Source: Prochlorococcus marinus str. MIT 9401 (GTDB lineage: Bacteria > Cyanobacteriota > Cyanobacteriia > PCC-6307 > Cyanobiaceae). Taken from it: 64,000 nt of DNA. The stretch lies in assembly GCF_000760095.1 (NCBI RefSeq), contig NZ_JNAR01000002.1:1-64000 (forward strand), in the 5' to 3' direction. A model generated the notes under the pieces. That model saw only the letters and a list, made by a program, of their open reading frames with translations. It did not search any database and had not been told where the DNA came from. Made by a program: the position numbers and the translations under genes. Shown here piece by piece: positions 16,972 to 26,136 of the stretch (positions are counted from its first letter, which is position 1; every line of letters begins with the position of its first letter).

Positions 16972-18702
16972 TTAGTTGATATTTATTTCTATCAAATAAG
17001 CAAATATATTTGATCCGCCATTTCTTATTTTATTATTCATTTCAAGATCTATTTGATTGATTTTTTCAAATTTTTTAATTACATTGATATCTAAATTTCC
17101 AGATAAGTAGATTTTATTTTTGTTGTTTATGTAATAAACTTGCTTTTCGGTTAAGGTTAATGGTTCTCTATGACTATAAATAAAAAATTTTTTATTATTG
17201 ATTGACTTTATATTATCAAAACTGCATTTTCTTTCTGAAAGAAGTTTATATTCTTTACTTCCTTGCATTGAAAGATTTGAAAATGGTTCATATGAATTTG
17301 GTAAATAACAGTCTGCATCTTTGATCAAACTTATAAGCTTCTCTTTATCTGGCTTTGTATATGAAATCTCTTTGACTGAATTATAAGCGCTTAAGGAAAA
17401 GATAAGAACTATGAATAAAATAAAGAATTTATTTATTTTTTTATTTCCTAAATTTATGAATATTTTGTCAATTAATAAAATAATAGGTATCCAAATTAAT
17501 GGATATATAAATATTGTATGCCTAGTAGGAGAATAAATAAAACTTCCTGTCAAAGTAAAAAATATTGTTAAAAGAATAATAAAAAATGAGAATATTTGAA
17601 AAACTTTCCCAAAATTATATTCTTTTCTAATAAAAAAAATAGATTTTACAAATATTAAAGATAAAACAATCGAAATTATTGTTTGAAAATTTCTTGATGG
17701 GTTTATAGATTGCCCAATAATTGATATTGTGTTTCTAAAAAAAATTAATCCATTTTTCAATAAACCATTATCAAATAAAGAGAGATCATAAATATTATTT
17801 ATTCCTTTAGCCCAACTACCTGGTTCAAATTTAAAATAAAATATCATTAAAGATAATTTGAAAATATAAGTTGAAATAAAAAAAGATAGACAAATAATTA
17901 AATAAAGTTTTAATTTGTTTTTATTAGAATCTTTTAATAAAGAATAAAAATAAATAATAATAAATTTTATTTTTATAAATTTTAAATTAAATTTAAATTT
18001 ATTTTTATTAGAAAAAAATACTATTGTAATAGCTAATGCTAAGATTAAAATAATCGATTGAAAAGTAAGGAGAAAGGAAAAAATTAAAGCGATAATTAAT
18101 ATTTCTCTCTTAATTAAAAAATAATTACTCTCTTTCAAACGAATATTATTACTTAAAAATTTATCTTCTCTTATTGAAAATAAAAATAATACAGCTAACT
18201 GCAAAGTAATAGTACCTAAATTGTAGGGCATATTAGAATTCGAATGTAAAATTATTTCAGGATTTAGGAAGTTAAATAAAATACTTAGAATTTCTAAAGT
18301 GTAATTATTTTGGAGCTTATAATTATTTTGTAAATTAATATTTTTAATACATGTACAAATTGAGAAGGTAAGAAAGGAAGAAAAAACTAAGGATATAGAT
18401 CCATAAAAAAAACAAATATATCTAACTGTATCTAATCCAAAAGGCTTAAATATATATGAAGAAAAAGTAAAATATTGCCATATTGGAGGATATGAACCCC
18501 ACCCCCACCATGAGAAAAGTTTGATGAATTCATTAATAGATTCTGCATTATAAAGTTTTAAAAGAGGTCCATAATCATCAATGTGTCTCCATGAGGGCAT
18601 TCCAACAAAGTTTAAGATCATAAAACAATAGATGGCTGCAATCCAAAAATATATTGATGGTTTATTTAAAAATAATGATTTTGAAGAATTATTTGTCTCC
18701 AT
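16972..18702 (-). CDS. Polytopic membrane protein, probable GT-C-type glycosyltransferase
   Basis: A 576-residue protein with about ten or more hydrophobic segments and a soluble C-terminal domain of about 130 residues. In the first extramembrane loop, WRHIDDYGPLLKLY (about residues 38-51) carries an adjacent acidic pair, the arrangement expected at the catalytic site of GT-C enzymes, which use polyprenyl-phosphate sugars. I recognise no specific subfamily. The sequence is extremely AT-rich and Lys/Ile/Asn-rich. It is the only minus-strand gene between the degenerate tRNA and the GtrA fusion gene. Another polytopic function, such as a polymerase, is possible. Confidence 0.6.
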   Translation of the reverse strand: METNNSSKSLFLNKPSIYFWIAAIYCFMILNFVGMPSWRHIDDYGPLLKLYNAESINEFIKLFSWWGWGSYPPIWQYFTFSSYIFKPFGLDTVRYICFFYGSISLVFSSFLTFSICTCIKNINLQNNYKLQNNYTLEILSILFNFLNPEIILHSNSNMPYNLGTITLQLAVLFLFSIREDKFLSNNIRLKESNYFLIKREILIIALIFSFLLTFQSIILILALAITIVFFSNKNKFKFNLKFIKIKFIIIYFYSLLKDSNKNKLKLYLIICLSFFISTYIFKLSLMIFYFKFEPGSWAKGINNIYDLSLFDNGLLKNGLIFFRNTISIIGQSINPSRNFQTIISIVLSLIFVKSIFFIRKEYNFGKVFQIFSFFIILLTIFFTLTGSFIYSPTRHTIFIYPLIWIPIILLIDKIFINLGNKKINKFFILFIVLIFSLSAYNSVKEISYTKPDKEKLISLIKDADCYLPNSYEPFSNLSMQGSKEYKLLSERKCSFDNIKSINNKKFFIYSHREPLTLTEKQVYYINNKNKIYLSGNLDINVIKKFEKINQIDLEMNNKIRNGGSNIFAYLIEININ

Positions 18703-18876
18703 AAAATATATTAAATAAATTTAATTATTTGATTTACATAAATATAATAAAAAATTAATTGAACTTGTATTTTTTCTTATAATTTCAGAATAATTATTTA
18801 GAGCTTTCAATAAACTATAATTTTAAAATAAAGATTAAAGATTACTTAAAAGTAATTGCATATTTCTCTAAAACTT

Positions 18877-19998
18877 ATGAAATTTTCCTTTATCGAAGTT
18901 TTAAGCTTTACCAGATATAGCTCTATAGGAATAATTTCTACACTTACTAATTACCTTATTTTTATTTTTTTTCTGCATGTTTTAGGTTTTGGTGTAACTC
19001 CAGCATTAATAATGGGATATTTAACTGGTTGTTTAATTTCTTTCCATTTTGGAAGAACATGGATTTTTGGAGTAAGAAATAGTTTTAAATTTACTCAACT
19101 TCTAAAATTTCTTATAAGTTATGCCATAGGATGTTTTCTTCTAAGCATAATAAGTAATTTTGTTGATAAATATATAATAAATTCTTCCCTAAAGTGGTTA
19201 ATTTCTACCCTACCAATCATTGCTGTTAACTATAGCTTATTAAGATTATGGGTTTTTGAAAATAATAAACAAATAAAAGATAAAAGGTGGGGTGGGATAT
19301 CTAAAATTGAATTTTTGCAAGTAATTGCTTCAAGATTAATATCTTATTTGAACCCTGCAGTTACTCATAATTTAGAAAAATATTATGCTATTAAAAAAGC
19401 ATTTTATTTATCTTGTATAGAGGATATTGAGGGAGACTATTTAGAATTTGGTGTGTTTGAAGGATCATCATTCTCGCATGCTATGAGATGTTACTTAAGT
19501 AAGAAAATATATATGCCTTTAAAAGAAAAAAAAATAATTAGATTTTTTGGATTTGATTCCTTTGAAGGTTTTGGACAACTAACTGAAGATGATAAGCATC
19601 CTTTCTATATCGACGAGCAATTTAAAACTTCTTATGAATTCGTTGAAAGAAAAATAAAAACAGTTAGTAATAAAAACTCAATAGAAGCACATCTCATAAA
19701 AGGTTTTCTTAATGAAACACTGAAAAATGGTCCGCAAAAATATAATATTAAAAAGGCTAGAATTATTTTTATTGACTTGGATTTATATGAACCAAGTTTA
19801 GAAGCTTTATTTTTCTGTCAAAATTTATTCCAGGAAGGCACAATATTAATATTAGATGACTTTTTTTCTTACAAAGGATCACTTAATAAAGGAGTAGCTA
19901 AAGCCTTTGAGAATTTTAAAAATCAAACTAAATTTAAATTTAGAGAAATAGTCTCTTATGGAATGGGTGGTAAAGTTTTTATATGTTGTGAAAAATGA
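18877..19998 (+). CDS. GtrA-like membrane domain fused to TylF/MycF-type O-methyltransferase
   Basis: A 373-residue fusion. Residues about 5-130 form a GtrA-like domain: RYSSIGIISTLTNYLIFIFF, then FHFGRTWIFG and two further membrane helices ending near LLRLWVF. GtrA proteins are thought to flip polyprenyl-phosphate sugars. Residues about 170-373 match the TylF/MycF macrocin O-methyltransferase family: DYLEFGVFEGSSFSHAM, FFGFDSFEGFG, ARIIFIDLDLYEPSLEAL and ILILDDFFSYKGS, with the Asp pairs that bind metal. I chose ATG at 18877 over an in-frame TTG at 18856. Tethering the methyltransferase to the membrane suggests it acts on a lipid-linked sugar. Confidence 0.82.
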   Translation: MKFSFIEVLSFTRYSSIGIISTLTNYLIFIFFLHVLGFGVTPALIMGYLTGCLISFHFGRTWIFGVRNSFKFTQLLKFLISYAIGCFLLSIISNFVDKYIINSSLKWLISTLPIIAVNYSLLRLWVFENNKQIKDKRWGGISKIEFLQVIASRLISYLNPAVTHNLEKYYAIKKAFYLSCIEDIEGDYLEFGVFEGSSFSHAMRCYLSKKIYMPLKEKKIIRFFGFDSFEGFGQLTEDDKHPFYIDEQFKTSYEFVERKIKTVSNKNSIEAHLIKGFLNETLKNGPQKYNIKKARIIFIDLDLYEPSLEALFFCQNLFQEGTILILDDFFSYKGSLNKGVAKAFENFKNQTKFKFREIVSYGMGGKVFICCEK

Positions 19999-20045
19999 AT
20001 ATTTTAGAAAAAATTATGATTTAATTTTATTGTCTTTTTAGTTAT

Positions 20046-22010
20046 TTATTTCTCACTAATATTATAAATACTAAGTGAAGCACCATTTATATTATTAAAT
20101 GTATTTATAAATTTACCCTTTTCTTCCAATTTTTCAACTAATTTTAAAAGATGAATATTTGCATTACTTTTTATAAAATTACCTCTAGTTACTAGAAGAT
20201 AACTTATTTTATTTTTATTTAGAGTGTCTAAAATTTCTTCACTGCCTTTTCCATTTTTTATTAAATCATCAAGTAATTTTTGGTTATTAGATATTTTTTT
20301 AATTTCTGTATTTGATGCTCCGGCATGAATATAAATCATTGAATTTACAATTTTTTGTTGAGAAATAATTGCAAAATCTTGGTTTGCTCTTGAATTGAGC
20401 ATGTATTGTATAGCTTTTTTTATTGGAAATGCTGGAGGATAATCAAATCTTTTTTTATAAAAATGACTACTCTTTTGGAGATAATTAAGATCATTACCTG
20501 AATAATTAATATAGTTTGAATTTAAGGCGATAATGGATAGAGGTATAAAAGAAAAATAAAGATTTTGAATTTTAATATTAGAAATAATATCCGCAGATAT
20601 AAGCATGCCAAATATTACTATTCCTCCTCCTAAATACTCTGCAAAATATCTTGGAACAGCATAATTATTTTCATTAGTTAGCAGAAAGATAATTGGAGAC
20701 CAAATCAAAGCAATTAATATAAGATAATCTTTAGTAAAGAAATTTGAGAAATTAATATTTTTTTTAACCAAAATTAAACTTAAAAATAATATGCAATAGA
20801 TAAATATCATAACAAACCCATTTTCTCCAATAGAGGATAATAGATAGTAAATATATTTCTTAAAGGATAATAAATTTATTGATTTTTCATTATTAGTCAT
20901 CTCTCTTAATGAGGAGTTACCAACTATTAAAGTGGTAATTGTTTGAAGCAAGGTAGTTAAAGAAAGAAGTGAAAAAAATAAAAAATCTTTCAAATATTTT
21001 TTATTTTTTTCAAATAAAAAAGTAGCCCAATAAATTGGCAATACTAATATTGAAGTAAACCTAATTAAAGATAAGATCGTTATTAAAAAATAACCAGATT
21101 TTATATATTCTTTTTGATTTGTGTTTTTATAATTAATAAAATATGCTGCTGCAATAAGCCAAGCACTTGTTGACCAGGTGGATTGTTCAACTAATGATGC
21201 AGTTAAGATATTTAAAGGTATGTATGCGCTTGCTATTAATGAAATAAAAAAGATAATTTTTGTGTAATTATTTTGATTTGAAATATTTCTATCAATATAA
21301 ATTGAATTTGCTAATAAACCTACTGAAAAGCTGTAAAAAACTAAACCAGGTAGTCTTGCGCTTGTACTACTTATTCCTAAAAAAACCTGGCTAAGCCAGA
21401 TAGGAAATCTACTAAGAATAGGAAAGCTATCTAAGATCTGAATACCCATTAAATTATATAAAATCAAAATCACAAAAATATATAGACTTAAATAACTAAA
21501 TTGCAAAATTCTAGTATTATATTTTTTTCTTATTAAAAAAATTGCTCCAAGAATTGTAGAAAGAATAATTATATTGAAAATTGCTATTAGCCAAATACTA
21601 GGAGTAGATGAAAAATTAAATAAACTTGAGTTTTCTATAATAATATTTAACGTTCTATAGCCTAATAAACTTTTTTGGTAATGAACCAACTCGTCATTTG
21701 CAAGTGGTAGATTTAGAAATTCTCGAAGTGATATAAGTGCTAAAGAAAATATTGTTAGGCTAGTAAATAAACCATATAGTTCATATCTAACTATAATTCG
21801 AAAATTCTTAAATTTTAAAGCTATAAAACTTATAAAAGTAGCAATTAAAAAAAATACAAAAGCTTCTGGAATATTTAATTTGTTAGAAATTATATAAGAG
21901 GGCATTCTTGAAATACCTAAACACCAAATTCCAATTATTGCAACAATACTATCTGTGCTTAAGTATTTTGTTCCAAATGTTTTTGTTTTTATTTTCTCTA
22001 TAAAGTTCAT
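20046..22010 (-). CDS. Large polytopic membrane protein, probable GT-C glycosyltransferase
   Basis: A roughly 654-residue protein with more than ten hydrophobic helices and a C-terminal soluble domain of about 130 residues. The first loop after two or three helices carries NLPLANDELVHYQKSLLG with an Asp-Glu pair, and ARLPGLVFYSFSVGLLANS is reminiscent of ArnT/PMT-type (PMT_2) transferases. These would move a sugar from a polyprenyl phosphate to a glycan on the outer side of the membrane. Specific donor and acceptor are unknown. ATG at 22010 is preferred to a TTG at 22025. It converges with the GtrA fusion gene. Confidence 0.65.
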   Translation of the reverse strand: MNFIEKIKTKTFGTKYLSTDSIVAIIGIWCLGISRMPSYIISNKLNIPEAFVFFLIATFISFIALKFKNFRIIVRYELYGLFTSLTIFSLALISLREFLNLPLANDELVHYQKSLLGYRTLNIIIENSSLFNFSSTPSIWLIAIFNIIILSTILGAIFLIRKKYNTRILQFSYLSLYIFVILILYNLMGIQILDSFPILSRFPIWLSQVFLGISSTSARLPGLVFYSFSVGLLANSIYIDRNISNQNNYTKIIFFISLIASAYIPLNILTASLVEQSTWSTSAWLIAAAYFINYKNTNQKEYIKSGYFLITILSLIRFTSILVLPIYWATFLFEKNKKYLKDFLFFSLLSLTTLLQTITTLIVGNSSLREMTNNEKSINLLSFKKYIYYLLSSIGENGFVMIFIYCILFLSLILVKKNINFSNFFTKDYLILIALIWSPIIFLLTNENNYAVPRYFAEYLGGGIVIFGMLISADIISNIKIQNLYFSFIPLSIIALNSNYINYSGNDLNYLQKSSHFYKKRFDYPPAFPIKKAIQYMLNSRANQDFAIISQQKIVNSMIYIHAGASNTEIKKISNNQKLLDDLIKNGKGSEEILDTLNKNKISYLLVTRGNFIKSNANIHLLKLVEKLEEKGKFINTFNNINGASLSIYNISEK

Positions 22011-22126
22011 TAGTGCTTTTTTCAATCTTAATTAGTTTATATCTTTATAACTTATGTAGATTGATAATAATGTTGTAGCATTATAAATCATTTTAATATA
22101 AGATTATTCATATTTAAGCTATTTAA

Positions 22127-23149
22127 GTGAATAATATAGATGCTGAAAAATTCTATTTAGCTTCTGAAACTATCGGCAAAGATATTAATCTTATTCAGGG
22201 AGCAGGAGGAAATACCTCATACAAAGAGGGGGAATCATTAATAGTAAAAGCCTCAGGATGTAAATTAAAAAAAGCAAGACAAGAAAAGATATTTGTTAAT
22301 TTAAATAGAAATAAGATTATAAAGCAATTATCAAAAAATGATAATGATCTGGAACAATCTTTTGAATACGAGAAGATTAAATTGAGACCATCAATAGAAA
22401 CATCAATGCATGCTGTAATACCCCATAAATATGTTTTTCATGTTCATTGTCTAAATACTCTGGGATTAATAGTTCAAGAAGGTTTTGAAGTTTATTTAAA
22501 AGATATTTTTGAAGATCTTAATTATGCAATTATTAAATATGTAAAACCTGGTATTTCTTTAGCCAAAGAAATTAGTAAAGTGTTTTCAAATTCAATACCC
22601 GATGTTTTATTTCTTTCCAATCATGGTTTGGTTGTTGGAGGAGAAGATTTAGATAAAATTATTGAAAAGATTTACTTCATATCAAATAAGTTAAAAAATA
22701 ATAAAAAAGAATATAAAAAATTAAATCATCATTCATTAGAAAATTTATCAATTAATTCTTTATTTCGCCCCACTTCTTTTTTAGAGGCGCATCAATTGGC
22801 CGCCTCAAAAAGATCAATAAATATAGCCAGTTCTGGCTCTCTTTATCCTGATCATGTTGTTTTTTTAGGTCCAAGTACATTATCAATTAATAATATTTCA
22901 GAATTTAATGATTTAAATTATTTCTTTAACAATAAAAAAAAATTACCAGTGATAATTTATAAAGATCTTGGTGTTTTGGTCCCTAAAGATATTAGCTATG
23001 AAGCTGAAGAGATGGTACTTGCTCTTTCAAGAGTTGTTTCGAATATTCCTGAAAATTCCAAAATTAATTATCTTACAAAGTTTCAAGAAAATGAATTAAT
23101 AAATTGGCCTGCAGAAACTTATAGATTTAAATTAAATTCATTAAATTAG
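22127..23149 (+). CDS. Class II aldolase/adducin family protein
   Basis: A 340-residue protein with the class II aldolase fold. NLIQGAGGNTSYKEG near the N-terminus is the phosphate-binding loop, VFHVHCLNTLGLIV supplies two zinc-ligand histidines, and FLSNHGLVVGG supplies a third. Enzymes of this fold are zinc aldolases, epimerases or decarboxylases acting on phosphorylated sugars. The C-terminal 130 residues extend beyond a minimal domain. The start is GTG at 22127. The next gene's ATG begins directly after this stop, so the two are translationally linked; this suggests the product feeds nucleotide activation. The exact reaction cannot be read from sequence. Confidence 0.82.
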   Translation: MNNIDAEKFYLASETIGKDINLIQGAGGNTSYKEGESLIVKASGCKLKKARQEKIFVNLNRNKIIKQLSKNDNDLEQSFEYEKIKLRPSIETSMHAVIPHKYVFHVHCLNTLGLIVQEGFEVYLKDIFEDLNYAIIKYVKPGISLAKEISKVFSNSIPDVLFLSNHGLVVGGEDLDKIIEKIYFISNKLKNNKKEYKKLNHHSLENLSINSLFRPTSFLEAHQLAASKRSINIASSGSLYPDHVVFLGPSTLSINNISEFNDLNYFFNNKKKLPVIIYKDLGVLVPKDISYEAEEMVLALSRVVSNIPENSKINYLTKFQENELINWPAETYRFKLNSLN

Positions 23150-24718
23150 ATGCAATTAATTATCCCAATGTCTGGTTTAGGCCAGAGATTCCAGAAAGCT
23201 GGTTATAAGATTCCAAAACCTTTAATTGAAGTAGAAGGGAAAATAATTGTTGAGCATATTTTAGAAATGTTTCCAGGAGTTAATAAGGTAATTTTTATTT
23301 GTAATAAGGATCATTTAAGAAATCCCAATTTTAAAATGCGTGAAAAGTTATTAAAATTAAATGTAAATGCAAAAATTATTTCTATTGATCAGCATAAAAA
23401 AGGCCCTATTCACGCTGTTTTAAAGTGTCTAAGTTATATAGATTTGGATGAAGCAACTATAGTTAATTATTGCGATTTTAATTGTATATGGGATTATAAA
23501 AAATTTATTAAGCATGTTAAAAACACAAATTGTGATGGATGTGTTGTCACATACACTGGATTTCATCCGCATATGGTTGGTAATACTAATTATGCATATG
23601 TAAAACTTTATAAAGACAAAATTATAGATATACAAGAGAAAAAGCCTTTTACAAATAACCCTATGAGTGAGCATGCATCAAGTGGGACTTATTATTTTAA
23701 ATCAGGAGAAATAATGTCTAAGTACTTTAAAAAGACTGTAGATGAAGATTTAAATACTAAAGGAGAATATTATGTCTCAATGAGTTATAAACCGATGATT
23801 AATGATAATTTAAATCTTAATATTTTTAATCTAGACAAATTTATGCAATGGGGAACACCTGAAGATCTTGAAGAATATAAATGGTTTTCAGAATTATTTA
23901 AAGTAAAAAATAACCCTTCGTATACAAAAAATTTTAAAATAGAAGGTAATACTCTAATCCCATGCGCAGGATTAGGAAAAAGATTTTCAAGAGAAGGATA
24001 TCTTTTACCCAAACCTCTTATAAAAGTATCAAAAAAACCTATGTTGATTCAGGCTTTGAATTATTTGCCTTCAACTAATAATCTTCAAATCGTTTTTAGA
24101 AATTCAATGAAAGGGGTTAATTCTCTTATGAAAGAAGTTAAAAAATATTATCCACAATCTAGTTTTTATTTATTAGATAGAGAAACAAATGGCCAGGCAG
24201 AAACTTGTACTTATGGGGCTAAATCTTTAAATAATGATTTACCTCTAACTATAAGTGCATGTGATAATGGGATACTATATAATCCTGATAATTTTAAGAA
24301 GCTTTTAAAAGATAAATCAATAGACATAATAGTATGGGGTTGTAAAAATTATCCAGGAGCAAAGAGGAATCCTGAAATGTATGGATGGATCGAAGAGAAA
24401 AATAATTTAATTAAAAAGATTCATGTAAAAAAAATTTATCAAGATCCTAAGTTAGATCCAATAATTATTGGCACTTTTACATTTAAAAAAGGTTCTTTTT
24501 TCCTTTCTTCAGTAAATGATTTAATGCAAAACGGTTCAAAAGTTAATGGTGAATATTATGTTGATAGCTCTATAAATCATGCTATTGAAATGGGATATAA
24601 AGTTGTATATTTCCCAGTAGATTTTTATCTTTGCTGGGGTACTCCTAATGATTTAAAAACCTATGAATATTGGGATAATTGCTTTTCATCTTGGGCAAAT
24701 CATTCTTATAAAAGATAA
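23150..24718 (+). CDS. Two-domain sugar nucleotidyltransferase (tandem NTP_transferase domains)
   Basis: A 522-residue protein made of two nucleotidyltransferase domains in tandem. Domain 1 (about 1-255) opens with LIIPMSGLGQRFQKAGYKIP followed by KPLIEVEGK; domain 2 (about 262-522) opens with TLIPCAGLGKRFSREGYLLP followed by KPLIKVSKK. Both keep the GxGxRF...KPLI signature and end in matching QWGTPEDLEEY and CWGTPNDLKTY blocks, so it is an internal duplication in which both halves look intact. The family transfers NMP to sugar 1-phosphates. The nucleotide and sugar are unknown. It is probably co-expressed with the upstream aldolase. Confidence 0.85.
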   Translation: MQLIIPMSGLGQRFQKAGYKIPKPLIEVEGKIIVEHILEMFPGVNKVIFICNKDHLRNPNFKMREKLLKLNVNAKIISIDQHKKGPIHAVLKCLSYIDLDEATIVNYCDFNCIWDYKKFIKHVKNTNCDGCVVTYTGFHPHMVGNTNYAYVKLYKDKIIDIQEKKPFTNNPMSEHASSGTYYFKSGEIMSKYFKKTVDEDLNTKGEYYVSMSYKPMINDNLNLNIFNLDKFMQWGTPEDLEEYKWFSELFKVKNNPSYTKNFKIEGNTLIPCAGLGKRFSREGYLLPKPLIKVSKKPMLIQALNYLPSTNNLQIVFRNSMKGVNSLMKEVKKYYPQSSFYLLDRETNGQAETCTYGAKSLNNDLPLTISACDNGILYNPDNFKKLLKDKSIDIIVWGCKNYPGAKRNPEMYGWIEEKNNLIKKIHVKKIYQDPKLDPIIIGTFTFKKGSFFLSSVNDLMQNGSKVNGEYYVDSSINHAIEMGYKVVYFPVDFYLCWGTPNDLKTYEYWDNCFSSWANHSYKR

Positions 24719-24846
24719 TTTTTAGGTTACTAAAAATAAAATAATAATTAAAAATAAGATTTTTATAAACTACATTTTTTGTAAATTTGACTTTTGAAAA
24801 TGTATATTTAAAATAAATCTAGAGAATTAAATAACTATATAAATAA

Positions 24847-25545
24847 ATGGTTTTATATTCACTTGTGATACCCTGTTTTAATGAATCAAAAAATATAACT
24901 TTATTATTAGAAAGAATAAATGATTATAAAAAACTTCATAATTTTGAATTGATTCTTGTTAATAATGGTTCAAATGATGATACAAAAAATTTATTACAAG
25001 ATATAAGTCTTAAGTATAAATTTTTAAGGATTGTAGAAATTAAAAAAAATATTGGATATGGTCATGGAATAATTAAAGGATTAAAATCCTCTAAAGGAGA
25101 AGTAATTGGATGGACACATGCAGATATGCAAACTGATCCTATTGATGTTTTTAAAGGATTTGAAATATTTAGAAATCTTAAGAATCCTCAGAACTTATTT
25201 GTTAAAGGAGTAAGAAAAAAAAGAAAAATTTTAGATAATTTTTTTTCAATAGGAATGTCATTAATAGCTTCAATTTTTTTAAAAACTTTTTTGTGGGATA
25301 TAAATGCACAACCAAATTTATTTCATAAAAAATTTTTCAATAAACTTAATAGTTTGCCAAATGATTTCTCCTTAGATTTATATTTGTTATATATGGCAAG
25401 GAAACAAAAATTAAAAATAGCTAGGTTTCCAGTTTTTTTTTATGATAGAAAATTTGGAGAATCAAGCTGGAATAAAGGCTTAAAATCCAAATTTATTTTT
25501 ATAAAAAGAAATTTTAATTATATTTTAAAATTATCATTTTCTTAG
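24847..25545 (+). CDS. Family 2 glycosyltransferase (DPM1-like)
   Basis: A 232-residue GT-A fold glycosyltransferase. YSLVIPCFNESKNITLLLER is the classic GT2 opening, followed by LILVNNGSNDDT and the DxD-like GWTHADMQTDP, matching the polyprenyl-phosphate mannose/glucose synthase branch. It has only one hydrophobic patch (about residues 132-148), so it may associate with the membrane peripherally. It probably makes a polyprenyl-phosphate sugar used by the GT-C enzymes nearby. It starts about 130 bp after the nucleotidyltransferase and 6 bp before the GDPD-like gene. Confidence 0.85.
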   Translation: MVLYSLVIPCFNESKNITLLLERINDYKKLHNFELILVNNGSNDDTKNLLQDISLKYKFLRIVEIKKNIGYGHGIIKGLKSSKGEVIGWTHADMQTDPIDVFKGFEIFRNLKNPQNLFVKGVRKKRKILDNFFSIGMSLIASIFLKTFLWDINAQPNLFHKKFFNKLNSLPNDFSLDLYLLYMARKQKLKIARFPVFFYDRKFGESSWNKGLKSKFIFIKRNFNYILKLSFS

Positions 25546-25551
25546 AAATAA

Positions 25552-26136
25552 ATGGAACTAATAGCTCATAGAATAAATACTGTAAAGCTTTTAAAACAAA
25601 TCCCCTTGAGCTGTGGAGTAGAAATTGATATAAGAACCGAAAATAATAATTTTATTTTGGCGCATGATCCTTTCCAAAAAGGAGAAAACTTAATTAAATG
25701 GTTAGAATATTTTGAGCATAAAATTTTGATTCTTAATGTAAAAGAGGAAGGTTTAGAAAAAGATCTTTTAAAAATAATGAAAAAATTTTCAATAAAAGAT
25801 TTCTTCTTTTTAGATCAATCATTTCCTTTCTTGGTCAAAACATCTTTTTCAGGAGAAAGTAGAACTGCAATAAGATTTTCAGAATTTGAATCTATTGAGA
25901 ATGCTTATAAACTTGCTAGGAAAATTGATTGGGTATGGGTAGATTTTTTTAATAAATTTCCTTTGGAATTTACTCAATTTAAAATTCTTAAAAAATATGG
26001 TTACAAGATTTGTATTGTTTCTCCTGAATTGCAGGGCAAAAGTTTTGAGATTGTAAAGGATCTCAAAGATTATTTAAAAATAAATAGAATTAAACCTGAT
26101 GCAATTTGCACTAAATTATTGGATTTTTGGTCATGA
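25552..26136 (+). CDS. GDPD/PLC-like TIM-barrel phosphodiesterase-like protein
   Basis: A 194-residue protein. MELIAHRINTVKLL (HR at residues 5-6), GVEIDIRTENNNFILAHDPF (Glu/Asp near 24-26, His-Asp near 35-36) and ILNVKEEGLEKDLL reproduce the HR...E.D...HD pattern of glycerophosphodiester phosphodiesterases. It is shorter than typical 240-residue GDPDs and lacks a signal peptide, so it should be cytoplasmic. It might hydrolyse, or be modified to act on, a phosphodiester intermediate. Its stop overlaps the next gene's ATG (ATGA), and the GT2 gene ends 6 bp upstream; so it belongs to the cassette. Confidence 0.72.
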   Translation: MELIAHRINTVKLLKQIPLSCGVEIDIRTENNNFILAHDPFQKGENLIKWLEYFEHKILILNVKEEGLEKDLLKIMKKFSIKDFFFLDQSFPFLVKTSFSGESRTAIRFSEFESIENAYKLARKIDWVWVDFFNKFPLEFTQFKILKKYGYKICIVSPELQGKSFEIVKDLKDYLKINRIKPDAICTKLLDFWS

